DNA of 64,000 nucleotides from Zygnema cylindricum (lineage: Eukaryota; Streptophyta; Zygnematophyceae; Zygnematales; Zygnemataceae). Below are positions 45,422 through 57,440 of the stretch, in pieces. The notes under the pieces are model-generated. The model was given only the letters and a program-made list of their open reading frames with translations, was not told the DNA's origin and made no database searches. Positions within the stretch are counted from its first letter, which is position 1, and every line of letters starts with the position of its first letter. The DNA is taken from contig JBBHKE010001099.1 in assembly GCA_037447655.1 (NCBI GenBank), positions 130,818-194,817 on the forward strand. Reading direction: 5' to 3'. The translations under genes were made by a program, and so were the position numbers.

Positions 45422-45857
45422 CACCGTGAGGTCGCTATTAGCATTAATAACGCTAATTCGGTGCCCCCAAATTTTGACCCTCGAACCTAAAATATAATTA
45501 ATTACTCTAATTGTCATTTTACGTTAACATAGGTACTATTCAATTAACGCTAATAACTCTAATTTAGACAGTTTCTAAATAGTGTAGTGCACGAAATGTG
45601 TCGTTCCGTACTGAAACTGCTCGTTATTTGGTACACAGAAAGAGTGTTAGATAAAGGCGTCGACGAGCGAAAGTGAGTGCATCGACACAAAAAAGCGCAC
45701 TAGGATTTAATTCCTAGTAATAAAGACGAGAAAAAATCATGTGAACTTGTTCTCACATGTTTAAACGTCACATATGTGAACAAAGGTTACACCGGCTACA
45801 CTATGGGAAAAATGTACCTAAAAGAGCGTTTGTGTATAAATTAGAGTTTTTTTTTTA
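45422..45857. mobile_element. MITE, family D, copy 2 (opposite orientation, right end lost)
   Basis: Begins CACCGTGAGGTCGCTATTAG after TA (45420-45421) and follows the reverse complement of copy 1 for over 400 bp, including the word CTGCTCGTTATTTGGTAC. Similarity stops in a T run exactly where the truncated copia element begins. It appears inserted 16 bp inside the end of a further element (45404). Confidence 0.75.
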
Positions 45858-45867
45858 CAAAATCTGA

Positions 45868-48800
45868 GGTCGGAATAGATGGTTCTCGTGGATTCTTTCG
45901 AACAAACTCGGCTTCTCCCCTATCCCTTGATTCCGAATCAATTTCCACCACGTCTTCCGCTTCGTGTAGAGTTGTCACTGGAGTTTCCACAGTCGAGTCC
46001 TTTTCGGTCTGATTTGTACCTACAAGAATGTCATCTTCTCTAAAACCTGGATAGTTAGGAAGCTCAAAGTCATCGGAATTTTATGACTCAAATCTGATTT
46101 TTACTGACTTTGTATATTTGAAGGGATCCACAGACTTTCCTTCATCCATAACTACTAGATGCTTTACTAAGATTATATCTTCCCTTATTAGATCATAAAC
46201 TTTGTATCCTTTAACATCCTCATCATATCCTAATAAGTATCCCGGTTTTCCTTTAGGATCTAGCTTCCAATTAGACCGATCTGTATCTAGACTGAATACT
46301 TGACTGCCGAAAACCTTTAAGTGAGATATGTCTGGTTTCCGGCCTGTCCATCTCTCATAAGGTGTTTGATCTTTTATAGCTGAAGTAAGAACTCTATTTT
46401 TGAGGTAATTAGCATAGTTCATTGCTTCTGCCCAAAACCTTTTTCCTATCTTCTTATCTGACAACATACTTCTAGCACTATCACTAAGTGTTCTATTTAA
46501 CCTTTCAGCTACCCCATTCTGTTCCGGGTTTCCGGGAACTGTCTTTTGGTGTTGGACCCTATCTTCCCTCAGAAATCCTCAACTGGTTAGAAGTATACTC
46601 TCCACCATTGTCACGCCTTATTTTGTTGATTGGAGTTTCCTGGAGTTTTTTCGCTCCATGGTTTATATTGTCTAAAACAATCATGAGTTTCGGACTTGTT
46701 TGTCAAAAAATACACCCTGGAATACCGAGACCAATCATCAGTGATAGTCATCATAAATCTCTTCCCCCCCGGTGAGGGCACTTTAGCCGGTCCCCAAATA
46801 TCTGTGTGTACTAGATCTAGAATTTTTTCTCCCTTATAGGTGGCTGTTTTAGGAAAGGGTAATCTGTGTGCTTTACCTTGAGCACATCCACTACAATCAC
46901 TTATATTATCACTCTCACTGAACTGAATCCCTTCCACCACTCCCATCTTTTTCATCTCTTTTAACTTATCTAGATTTACATGCCCAAGCCTCTTATGCCA
47001 CATCATAATATCATGAACACCAGCATAATAAAGTTTATTCGTTTCATTACTTAAAATCAGCCTAAACATCCAATGGCTACCTTTCTCAGCAATGAAATAG
47101 ACATCCTCCTCAAAACTACCAGTAAAGACTCCTTCCCTAGTGCTAGTAAAAAAACCCTTATCATCTAATACAGATGTAGAGATGAGGTTTTTGTTCAGCT
47201 CCCGAATAAACAATACATCGGAGAATGTTACTATGGATGTTTTTCCTTTCACTAACACTTTCAGATCTACCGATCCTACAAGAGAAGTGGTGACTATCCT
47301 CCCATCCCCGTACTTTATCTCTTAGGTGGGAATCTTTCTTATCTTAGTGAATAGGTGCCTATCCTTACACATGTGCATGGAGGCACTTGAATCTATAATC
47401 CAGCCTTCTTCACCTTTTAATCCACCGTAAGCACATTTATGCCTTCGTGGAATTTCGAGCTCGTTTTTCGCCAAAACTCCTCATCCAAAAGGAGCTCATC
47501 GTCGTCGTCCTTGGATTCCGCCTCATGTACCTGTGTCACAAGGGCCTTTTTCTTTCCTCTCTGGGTACCACCGGTCTGCCCCTCCTTTAACCGAAGCTCG
47601 GTTAGCTCAGTGCACTCTGCCATATAGTGCCCTGATTTCTTACAAAAATGACATAAACCTTTGGGAGCCCTTGGTCCGAACTCGTCGGCCTGATTTTTCT
47701 GCTCCCTTCACCCGTAGTTTTCCACCGATTTCTGGGAATCCTTGTTCCTCCAATCGATCGAAGTTGCGAAGGCTTGGCCACTCTCTCCTCCCCTTCGGAT
47801 CTCAATCGTATTCTCCAGAACGAGAATCATCCCTACCACTGAGTTCCTTATCCACCTTGAGTCCGGCAAGTCCTGCACACAGTTGACTATGTTCTCGAAC
47901 TTTTGGGTAACTTCATCAGTAAACAGTTAACCTTTTCTTTTAACTAAAATCTTTTCCCGCACTCTCTAGCTCCATGAAGAAAACAGCAAGCTCATTGCAA
48001 AAATCCAATATTTTCCCCCCTTTGTATATATATTCCTTAACTTTCTGATCAACCAATTGTTGTCGCTGAATCGTACCACTTCGGTACATCTGTATGAGAG
48101 CCATCCACAGATCGGATGCCCTTTCTACCTGCAAATGAGGACATGCAAGTCGTTGAGTAAGATGGTGTAGGATAAGTGCTTTGCCGCCATATTGTTGAAA
48201 TCTCTGGTTTGAGTATCATTCTCCTCGTTACTCGGAATAGGTGACATGAATGCTAAACTTGTTGCTATTGGTGTGGTCGTCTCCTTCTCTGCTCCTTTGT
48301 CCACCACCTCTCATTCTTTTGTCTCCTCCGTTGAAGATAGACCTGCTTTCTTTGTGAATCTGCTTCCTTCTAAACCTGGAGGGATTCGAAGACTTGATGG
48401 ACACCCCAATCGTCCACTCATTATCCCCCAAAACCTTTTTTCGCATAGAGCTCCTATCATCATACTTTCCCAGTATATGAAGCCAGTTCCATTAAAGATG
48501 GGTACCCTAGAGGGTGGGCCCATAACTTGAAACTCTAAGACCTCCATAAGTTCTCAGAGTGGACAGCTTCCAAGAATCCTCTAGGATAACCTTACCCCTT
48601 TGTGTTTCAGTAAGAACAACCGCCACCTTGGCAGACAAAAACTCTGACCAACTTCACCCCTGTGAAGGCAAGACTCTATTGAGTTGATAGCAGAAAGAAT
48701 CTCTGAATTTGCTCCTCTGAGCACTAAGTTATAGAGGGTCAAAGTTGACCTTTTTTATAGAAGCTCTTTGAGAGAGAGGGTCCTATCTCCTAATTTTTCT

Positions 48801-49594
48801 GAGTCCTATCTCACTCCTAGACTCTATCTACTGATGTACGTAGCCAATCAGATTACACTTCCGTACACAAAAGTACAGCCGTCGGTGTACTTTATGTACG
48901 AACACTGTACGACATGGCCTAAATGTCGACACTTGGTATATCCGGATTCACTCCCTTAATCCTCGGAGATGCTGCGATCCAATGTCATTCCGCCACGTGT
49001 CATATGATGTGGCGATGACCAAAAACCGCCAAAATCCTCTTCCGCGATCTTGGCGTTTAATTCCGGCCGTTTGATTAAATTCACATTTAATTGTAGCCGT
49101 AATAAATACATACGCGGTATTAGTTTCGCTAAAGAAATAAATGTGCGGTATTCGTTTCTTATCCGTACTGTAATCCGTACTTTTACATTAATGGATCTAT
49201 GTCTCCCATAAATAGTTTCAGTTAAATGAATAATCCTACGTGTTAATGTTTAAGTGAATATCAAACCCTATAGTATGTAACACTAGGTCTAGACTTAAGG
49301 GATAAGTTTACCGGCTAACGAAAGCTTACCGTCGGGCAGGAACCAGGATCAAATCTTGGAGGCGTTACATATTCTTTTAGTAAATAAACCCCTAATTGTA
49401 AATAAACTAATATTTATATCCCGTAAACCTCTAGATAGCCTAGGTAGCCATGGCTCTAGCTTCCTCTCCAATTTCTCAATGACTGCGACAAGTTTGAGAG
49501 TTGGAGAGAGAAGTTAGAGGTAGACTGCCTCGACTTTTTTCTATATTTCTATTTAGACCTAGAAAATACTTTAAAAGGACCATTAATTTCTACA
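45868..49594 (-). mobile_element. Ty1/copia retrotransposon, truncated (5' LTR, gag, protease, integrase only)
   Basis: Reading on the minus strand: LTR 49594-48610, gag with frameshifts (about 48547-47620), a CCHC-type knuckle region (about 47640), protease region, GAG-pre-integrase (HKRLGHVNLDKLKEMKK, CSGCAQGK, about 46990-46880), and integrase core and C-terminus to 46081 and beyond. It is very similar to the complete element at 54701-61134, but stops at the point matching 57357 there, so reverse transcriptase, RNase H and the 3' LTR are missing. Stops and frameshifts make it inactive. Confidence 0.9.
48610..49594 (-). repeat. LTR of the truncated copia element
   Basis: About 985 bp, matching the two LTRs of the complete element. 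On the element strand it starts TGTAGAAATTAATGG. It differs from the other two LTRs by many substitutions, so it is the older or a diverged copy. The only LTR left on this element. Confidence 0.85.
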
Positions 49595-49599
49595 TCCAT

Positions 49600-49879
49600 C
49601 GCTCTCTTTCTCTTTTAGTGACTACAAAAAGTATGGGGGCAAGAGAGAAGAGATGGAGGCAGGCTGCCTACATTTTCTTTATATGTTTTCCGCTAATTAA
49701 TTTAGCCGTAGAAAATACAATAAAACTACTTATTTCAACTAGTAATAGCAACTTTGAGATCGTCATGAAAATTGACATCACGACTCTTTTCAATTACATG
49801 ACGGATCGGATCATAAACACGGTATAAGCTCCCTTTGGAGCTATACCCGAAAAATATTCCCGACCAACTACGAGAAGAA
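49600..49879 (-). repeat. Diverged LTR-end remnant of a second copia family
   Basis: Positions about 49600-49740 loosely repeat the terminal 130 bp of the neighbouring LTR (GAGAGAAGAG, GGCAGGCTGCC, TAGCCGTAGAAAATAC) but with many changes. It abuts the first LTR and leads into integrase sequence of a different copia family. Confidence 0.5.
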
Positions 49880-50584
49880 AATTTACCTCGTCACTTTACC
49901 GATATTATGTACACCGTCGCCCGACATCCCCAAATTTGTAAATGATCTAACAAGAGCTTTCGACCATACCAAAGCTCGTGAGGAGTCTTATCGCCCGAAA
50001 TAGAGGTAAGTTGACGGTTACAAATATAGTTGGCCGTTAAGATCGCAACTCCCCACAAATACTCCTTTCTTTCCGATCTGTGAATCATTGATCGTACCAT
50101 TTCTTGAAGAGTTCGATTTTTACGCTCGGCAATTCTATTCGACTCCGGTGAGTATGATGCCTTAAATTCTTGTCGGATCCCCCATTTTTTGCACTACGGA
50201 TCAAATGCCTTAAACTCCCCGCCGTTATCGGATCGGACCGCCTTTAATTTTCGTTCACATCGGCGTTCGGCCATAACATGCCACTCCTCTAATTTTACGG
50301 ATGCGTCAGATTTATTTTTAAGAAGGTATACCCATGTGAACCTTGAGTAATCATCCACAATCACCATTATATATTTATTTCCTCCAAAACTCGCAGGTTT
50401 GACGTCGCCACATAGATCCACGTGTAGTTTTTCAAGTGGATGAGTTGACTGAAAGGCAGAGTCTTTGGTTGGATGCCGTTTTCGGATTTGACGACCTTGA
50501 CTGCAACCAGTACAGCCGTTGACTTTTTCACCTGCCGTCAGATCTAAGCCGCGCGTGCAACCGGCTTTTATCATACGTTTTAAA
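49880..50584 (-). pseudogene. Copia integrase fragment, second family
   Basis: Minus-strand frames 50194-50574 and 49891-50100 carry CTGCSQGR (end of the zinc-binding region), LEKLHVDLCGDV, YIMVIVDDYSRFTWVYLLKN, AVRSDNGGEF and TPHELWYGRK. These are GAG-pre-integrase and integrase core blocks of a copia polyprotein clearly different from the neighbouring elements. The frame is broken between the two parts and the upstream side runs into the assembly gap. Confidence 0.85.
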
Positions 50585-50594
50585 NNNNNNNNNN
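50585..50594. other. Assembly gap (10 Ns)
   Basis: Ten ambiguous bases. Real distance unknown; it interrupts the second-family copia fragment and may hide missing or collapsed repeat sequence. Confidence 1.
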
Positions 50595-53500
50595 TGCCTA
50601 AAGATATACTGGACCATTCTAATGAGAAATACAGTAGGCCCTCCCTATCCTAATCATCGTTACAAGAAAGTAGGAGACTCTCAACTTCGGGTTATCGCAG
50701 CTGAAGTAGATCATCTGTCTACTCCACCCTTTATACACAAAAGAAACAGCGAAACGAAGACATAACATAGTAGTACTTCAAGAGATTGAGGAGCTAGAGA
50801 CGTGGTTTAGGAGGACGATAGAGTAGACGAGAGTGAACCTAAGTAACATTGGGGAAGTGAGTACTTCACAGGACTCAGTATACAGAGAGAGAGAGAGAGA
50901 GAAAAAGAGAGATTCGTAGATTAGGAGAGAGTAAGAAAGACAACCGCAGAAACGTTCTTCGTTTGAGCCAAAGTAACCTCAGCAAACGACTCCAATGAAA
51001 CCGAGTTTGCTTCTTGCAAAGACGCCAACAGAAAGAATGAGAGAGGATTAGATGCTTAGAGAGAAAAAGAGAGAGAGAGAGAGAGACATATGACTCAGGA
51101 CACTTCATGAGTGAAGGGGTTACAATGAATCCAAGTGAGAGCAGATGAGATAGCAGGAGGATTTGGTGCAGAGATCGAGGAGTTAGAGAACTTCATGATG
51201 ATACAATACAGAAGCAAAGCGACAAAGAAAACACATATTTCCCACCTCATCTGTCTACTAGATGAAGTCGACGCTATTGGGCTTCAACTCTCAGAGGATG
51301 AAAGAACATTGCTACTAATCCTATCCCTCCCGGATGACATAAAGAGTAATCTTACCAGGTCATATAGAAATCCGTGGACATGGACGTGGAGCGAAGCAGT
51401 GATCGCAGTGTTGGAATCCGCTTCTAACAGCACCGAAGAGTCACAGATCGACAAGGATTCCAAGATCTTCCAGGAGCCTGCAAACAGCCAAGGAGAAGAC
51501 GGAGTCAAAAGTCAAAAGTGTGACAGACAAAAGAGTTCCCTCCACAGTGAAAAAGAGGAGTATCTCTTCGAGGCATGCATTGAACATGCAAGGAGGGGAG
51601 GTTGTCTGAGTGTCAGAGAAAACCCAAGCAAAGAGGAAGAGAATGACCATTGCAACTCGCCCACTCAACAAAAAGATCCGACCAAATCTGAAGACTGCAC
51701 ACAAAACTACAGCAACTAACTCAGAGTAATTAGATTCACAGAAAGTGAGGGAAATGAGGATGTGTTTGCTGTAGAATTAAGCAACATGGCTTACCAGAAC
51801 AGGGATGCAAAGATCAGAGAACGAGTTGCAGATCAAGAGCGCACTCGCATCCAAGACAGTGCAGAAGATGACGACTCCAAGAAAGATGAAAGGATAGATA
51901 TGCAAAATCTGCAAACAGATGGTAGAAAATCGAAATGTCTGTTTGGCCCGATTCCTAAAGGTGCAGGTCAAGCGTGGTCACAAATACGAGTGTCATTTCA
52001 CAATGACAAGCAAGGGAAGAGTGGGAGGAAAGAGGCGTGGACGAAAGGAGGGGAATACTTACCAAGGAGACTTTGTCACCAACTGACAAAGATCAAACAA
52101 CCCCAAGTACCAAATAACAAGATCCAGACGCCTACTTCCTGACCGCCATCGCCACCAGATTCCGAAAATGAATCTAAGGTCTGTGAACGAAGAAACTTGT
52201 CAAAACTAGAGAAACCAAGAAACAAAACCGGAGAGAGACTCAGTAAAACAAAAAATAGCAAAATGACTCTCAACGGAGAGGTGGTCATTGACAGTGGCAA
52301 GTCAATTGTTTTATTAGAAGTCAGAATATATGAACAAAAAGTCAGAAGTCAAAAAGTAAAGAAAGTTGCTAAGCGAGTTTGTGGACAGACATTGAAGACA
52401 GGTAGACTAGATTCAATGAGAGACAAAAACAGGATCAAAACTCTTAGTGATAGAGGTCAAAGAACTCACCAAGTAGAAAGAGTTGAGACTAATCAGAGGT
52501 ACATGAGGAGTAATGATGTTAGAGGTAGCCATTGGGCTATATGTGGTCATATAAACTCAGTTAATGTCCGTATAGACCAAGGCAGAGAGACAAAAAGGTG
52601 AACCTGCAAAATCGAATTCAAAAGGGTGAGATTTATCAGATTCAAGGTAGAGGACACAAAGAGGAGGCCAAAAAAAAGGGAGAGAAGCATAAGTGGAGAT
52701 ATCACAAACACTTAGAGGGGAGAGAGGGAAGAGAGTCAGTGCGGAGACTATAAGGGAATCAAAGGAGAAACATCACAAATGCAGTAACAAGTAACAACTC
52801 AAAAAATCTATAGTGCATCCTGCAGCAAGGGGAGCAGCAGTGGGTGTCACACAGTCAACGGCATAGTAACAGTGGACCCACTAAGAGAAACTCACATTGA
52901 GAAGGAGACTCCGAGGAGACATTTGATAAGTCAGCGGCACAAGACCACCCGTAAGCCCACCATCTCTATTGAAGGCGCTCGCTCTACTACCACAAATCGA
53001 AGAATCACGAATCAAAGGAGCCGAATCTGCAACAAAAGAAACAGTGGCTCAGAAAAGGTACTCTCACAGAAAAACATTTTGGCAATGTGCAAAAGACATC
53101 AGGATAATAATATCAAAGTTGAAATAACTTTCAGATGTTTAGCAAGCTGATGCAGCAGTGGTATCAGCTGAAGATGAGATAATGGGAAAATAACTTACTA
53201 TGCCTCCAGCCGAGAGGGAAGAAAATCGAGGATTGACCAAAGGCCAAGTCCACTCCCAAAGGTAAATCTGAAGGAGTTCCACCTCCAAGAGGAACTCCTA
53301 CCGCCATGAAAAAAACAAGTTATGCAAATCGGAGAGAAAGAAGGGAAAGGTTAGAAAACAAAGACCTAATCACAAAGGAGAGCCCAAATCAGATTTCAAT
53401 TAGCGCTTGTCAGTGAGATCCCTACAGAATTCCTCAGCTCACAGTGCGTGAGCAGCATGCAACAAAAGCATAACATAGACACTGAAGGAAAGGGGAAGCC

Positions 53501-54700
53501 TTACTAAGTATTAAGAGGGAGCTCGAAGTAAGAGGGAGCAGATCCGAGGAGAACACCCACAAACGACTCCGAAGAGGCCGTGATAACTAGACCTGTCAAA
53601 GAAAACAACCATTGAGTAACCAGTGAGTATGACAGGAGAAAGACCGAAGGTTGAGACTTGCAAGGTCAAAACATACAAAGATGCATCGTTGACCACAACT
53701 AACAAATTGGGACAAATTGGATGTGAAAGAAAGAATTCTTACCTCAATATCAGGAACGCCCTTTCAAAATCATCCACTCCAAAGGACTCCACATATAACC
53801 GAAACTTAGGAGGTCACAATCACTAGTGGAGAGCGCTTGAAAACGCCAAGCACAGCGGAAGGCGTGATGGGAGAAAACAAAAAGATTAGTTTTGAAATCT
53901 TATGATCCCATGTCAAAGTTAAGTCAAACTTAAAGATGTTAAATTAAGGACTCAAAATGAACAGCAGACGAGAAAATCTGAAAATCAAAAGAGTCTAAAA
54001 CTAGAAAGGACTCTAAGACATTTAAACCTATAGACTTCCAGAGCAATCAGAAAGATAATAGAAGGCAAAAGGCCACCTAAAGAAATAGTTGCCAGAAGGG
54101 AGCACAGGGAGAATTGAGATAAATGGCAGACTGTAAGAGTGAGGAGTGAAGGAAATTCTTACCTCAGAAAATACAGGAGGATCAGGAAAGACATCCGCAA
54201 GTTGGAAAATCCCACTTAAAGAACACAACGGAAGCCGTGGCTAGGCGAAAGGAAGGATGAATTCCAGACGCCATGAAACAAGAATCTAAGCCTTCACTTC
54301 AAAAATGCTTGCTTAATTATGGCAGTCTGAGGAGAGAGGAGGATTCAACAAAAACCCTAAGTGGTGGAAGGTTCAGATAGGAATATTTTGAAAGGACTAG
54401 ATAAACCTGAGAAAAATTTACTTACAATTTTATGCTGTTGTAAACTACAGGTTGTACCTTTCGATACCGTGCGACACATGCACGAAGCAAATTTGGAGTC
54501 GCACGTTTGGAATTATCGACATTCCATCGCCACTGCCAACAGACTAATCGGACGGACGGAAATGTTGGACCTCGTTCGAGCGACAACACAGGGACTTTGC
54601 GACGACATACGTGACAAAAGTACGATGTCAGACGTACATCAAAATCGAGCGACAAACGGACATTCAATTGACGGTCGAAACGATATCTTGATTTCGAGGG
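50595..54700. other. A+G-rich stretch of degraded retroelement sequence
   Basis: The plus strand is purine-rich throughout, with GA runs at about 50882 and 51068. After the gag-like ORF the frames 51762-52142 and 52197-52601 contain GHKYECH (in another frame) and VVIDSGKS. The latter could be relics of a zinc knuckle and an aspartic protease. No reverse transcriptase or LTR pair was found. The segment about 54450-54690 is richer in CG and unlike the rest; its origin is unknown. Confidence 0.35.
51135..51719 (+). CDS. Gag-like ORF of a diverged retroelement
   Basis: A 194-residue frame rich in charged residues. The part KTHISHLICLLDEVDAIG, LSEDERTLLLILSLPDDI and SEAVIAVLESAS resembles the middle of copia gag proteins (a length of helix, then a leucine-rich L-S-L-P motif). 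The rest is Glu/Lys/Ser-rich without known features. It is the only plus-strand retroelement frame in the block. There is no clear start context. A host gene cannot be excluded. Confidence 0.45.
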   Translation: MRADEIAGGFGAEIEELENFMMIQYRSKATKKTHISHLICLLDEVDAIGLQLSEDERTLLLILSLPDDIKSNLTRSYRNPWTWTWSEAVIAVLESASNSTEESQIDKDSKIFQEPANSQGEDGVKSQKCDRQKSSLHSEKEEYLFEACIEHARRGGCLSVRENPSKEEENDHCNSPTQQKDPTKSEDCTQNYSN

Positions 54701-55678
54701 CAAAAACAACTGCCACCTTGGCAGACAATAACTCTGACCAACTTCACCCGTGTGAAGGCAAGACTCCCTTGAGTCGATTGCAAAAAGAATCTCTGAATTT
54801 GCTCCCCTAAGCAGTAAGTTATGGAGGGTCAAAGTTGACCTTTTGTATAGAAGCTCTCTGGGAGAGAGGGTCCTATCTCCTAATTTTTCTAAGTCCTATC
54901 TCTCTCACAGACTCTATCTACTGATGTACGGAACCAATCAGAATAGAGTTCCGTACGCAAAAGTACAGCTGCCGGTGTACTTTATGTACGGACATTGTAC
55001 GACATGGCCTAAATGTCGACACATGTCATATCCGGATTCGGTGCCATAATCTCCGGAGATTCCACGATCCAATGTAATTTCGCCACGCGTCATCCGATGT
55101 GGCGATGGCCACAAACCGCCGAAATCTTCTTCCGCGATCTCGGCGCTAATTCCGGCCGTCCGATTAGAATCTAATTTAATCGTAGCCGTAATAAATACAT
55201 GCGCGGTATTTGTTTCATTTATGAAATAAATGCGCGGTATTGGTTTCTTATCCGTACTGTAATCAATACTTTTACATTAATGGATCTATGTCTCCCGTAA
55301 ACAGTTACAGTTAATTGAATTATCCTACTTGACAATGTTTAATTAAATATCAAACCATATAGTTTGTAACACTAGTTAAAGACTTAACGGCTAAGGCTAC
55401 CGGCTACCGGCTACCGGTTGTCTGCCGTCCGGTAGGTCACAGGATCAAATCCTGTGGCCGGCACATATCTTTTAGTAAATAAATCCCTAACTAACATATA
55501 TTTCCCGTAAACCTCTGGATAGCCTAGGTAGCCATGGCTCTAGCTCCCTCTCCAATTTCTCAATGACTGCGACAAGTTTGAGAGTTGGAGAGAGAAGTTA
55601 GAGGTAGACTGCCTCGACTTTTTTCTATATTTCTATTTAGACCTAGAAAATACTTTAAATGGACTATTAATTTCTACA
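54701..55678 (-). repeat. 3' LTR of the complete copia element
   Basis: About 978 bp, similar to 60117-61134 along its length. It contains a tandem ACCGGCT motif (about 55398-55420) and, on the plus strand, GGATCAAATCCTG, which resembles a tRNA B box by chance or descent. Confidence 0.88.
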
Positions 55679-55691
55679 CTCCCCTTATTTT

Positions 55692-56097
55692 CTAGTCAAT
55701 CTTTAATTTCAGACCACACTTCTCCCTATAGAAAATTAGCTTAGGGGAAGGCACAGGTTTGGTCATCATATCTGCTACCATCTCACTATCTGGTCGGTAC
55801 TCTAAACTGATTATTTTGTTTTCTACTTTCTCTCTAACAAAGCTGAGTCTAATGTCCATGTGTTTGGCTTTAAAATGATGTTTAGGATTGGCAAAAATAG
55901 CGACTGCTACCTGATTATCACAAAAAATTTTCTGCACACCACTCTTAAGGTGACTAAGCTCACCAAGCAAAGACTTGACCCACATTAATTCTTTTACAGC
56001 AGAGCAAGAGGCCATATACTCAGCCTCCATGGTGGACTGAGCAATAAATTTTTGCTGTTTGCTACTCCAACAGCAAGCCCCATCACCCACATATAAT
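55692..56097 (-). pseudogene. Copia RNase H domain
   Basis: Frame with CCWSSKQQKFIAQSTMEAEY, the CNQ-equivalent FCDNQVAVAIF, and KAKHMDIRLSFVREKV: the copia RNase H core with its catalytic Asp/Glu positions. It is separated from the reverse transcriptase by a single in-frame TAA (about 56098-56100). Ends near the polypurine tract. Confidence 0.9.
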
Positions 56098-56099
56098 AC

Positions 56100-57440
56100 T
56101 TATCCAGAAGTGCATCTCTTCATCGGAGCATCACCATAACTGGCAACACTCCAAGTAGTGATGTCAGTATTCTCTCCACCCAAATGCAACCATAGATCCC
56201 TAATTCCTATCAAATATCTAAGGACTCTCTTAGCTGCCTCCCAATCCCTCTTAGTGGGAGCATTTAGACTTCTTCTCAGCACTCCTACAGCTGCAGCTAA
56301 ATCCGGCCGGGTACAATTCATAAAATAGATTAGACTTCCCACTTCTTGCCCGTAAGGAATAGTCTGCATATCATTCTGTTCTACAGGAGATAATTCCTCG
56401 TCTAAGACTATGACTCCTTCTTCCTCACTCCCCTGACTTCCCTTCTTCAATTCCATTGGAGTTCTACAACTATTAGCTTTATCTTTTTGAAATTTTTCAA
56501 GCATGTTCCCTATTGCTTCTTTTTGAGTCAATCTTATAATTTTTCTTTTTCGGTCTCTCTCTACTTGAATTCCCAATATATATTTTGCTTCCCCCATATC
56601 CTTCATTTCAAATCTCCCCTTAAGATCGATTTTCAGTTTATTAATTTTTTCTATTGATTTACTTAAAACAAGCAAATCATCAATATAAATTGCAATAAAT
56701 ATAAAACCTTCATCATCTTCGATAACATAGATTGAGTGATCTGAGCTGATCCGGATATATCCCAGACCGGTAAGAAACTCATTAAGCTTTTTATTCCATT
56801 GTCGAGGCGCCTGTTTGAAACCATAAAGAGATTTAATCAGCCGGCATACCTTACTCTCCTCTCCTTCCTCCACAAACCCTTCGGGTTGTCGCATGAAGAT
56901 CTCCTCTTCCAATTCTCCATGCAAAAAGGCTATCTTGATGTCCATCTGGTGCACTTCCATGTCTTCCGCTGCTGGAAGGCTGATAAGTATGTTGACGGAG
57001 GGAAATCTAACCACCGGAGCAAAGGTTTCCTCGTAGTCAATTCCCTCCTTTTGTGTAAATCCCTTTGCCAGTAATCGTGCCTTGTAGCGCTCGATTGTGT
57101 TATCTGGGTTCAGTTTTAATTTGAAAACCCACTTACAGTCGATTGGTTTTCGGTTAGGTGGACAATCCACCAGCTCCCTAGTATCGGCTGCCATAATTGA
57201 GGCCATCTCCTCATTGATGGTTGTCTTCCACCGATTTCTTTCTGGACAAGTCATCGCCTCTCCATAAGTTTGAGGTTCATCTTGATGAGATAGTTTAGTT
57301 ACCTTGTTATTAACCTGTTTTTCTTGCAGTCTTTTGCTATTTCTCCTTCCCCCCCTAAAAATCTGAGGCTGGAATAGATGGTTCTTGTGGATTCTTTCGA
57401 ACAAACTCGGCTTCTCCCTTATCCCTTGAATTTGAATCAA
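56100..57440 (-). pseudogene. Copia reverse transcriptase
   Basis: A 446-residue open frame. Blocks in order: WKTTINEEMASI, NRKPIDCKWVFKLK, RYKARLLAKGFTQKEGIDY, FAPVVRF, HQMDIKIAFLHGELEEEI, SLYGFKQAPRQWN, catalytic IYIDDLLVL, LGIQVERD, and PYGQEVGSLIYFMNCTRPDL. The YIDD motif is intact. The frame is open but is cut from gag-integrase upstream and from RNase H downstream, so it is part of a broken polyprotein. Confidence 0.93.

Noticed and set aside
51135-51719. Host gene interpretation of the gag-like ORF
   Set aside because: It lies between retroelement fragments, lacks recognisable introns and has gag-like helices; kept as a retroelement ORF with low confidence.
55425-55475. tRNA-like B-box word GGATCAAATCCTG in the LTRs
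   Set aside because: No cloverleaf can be drawn around it and the surrounding ACCGGCT repeats vary between LTR copies.
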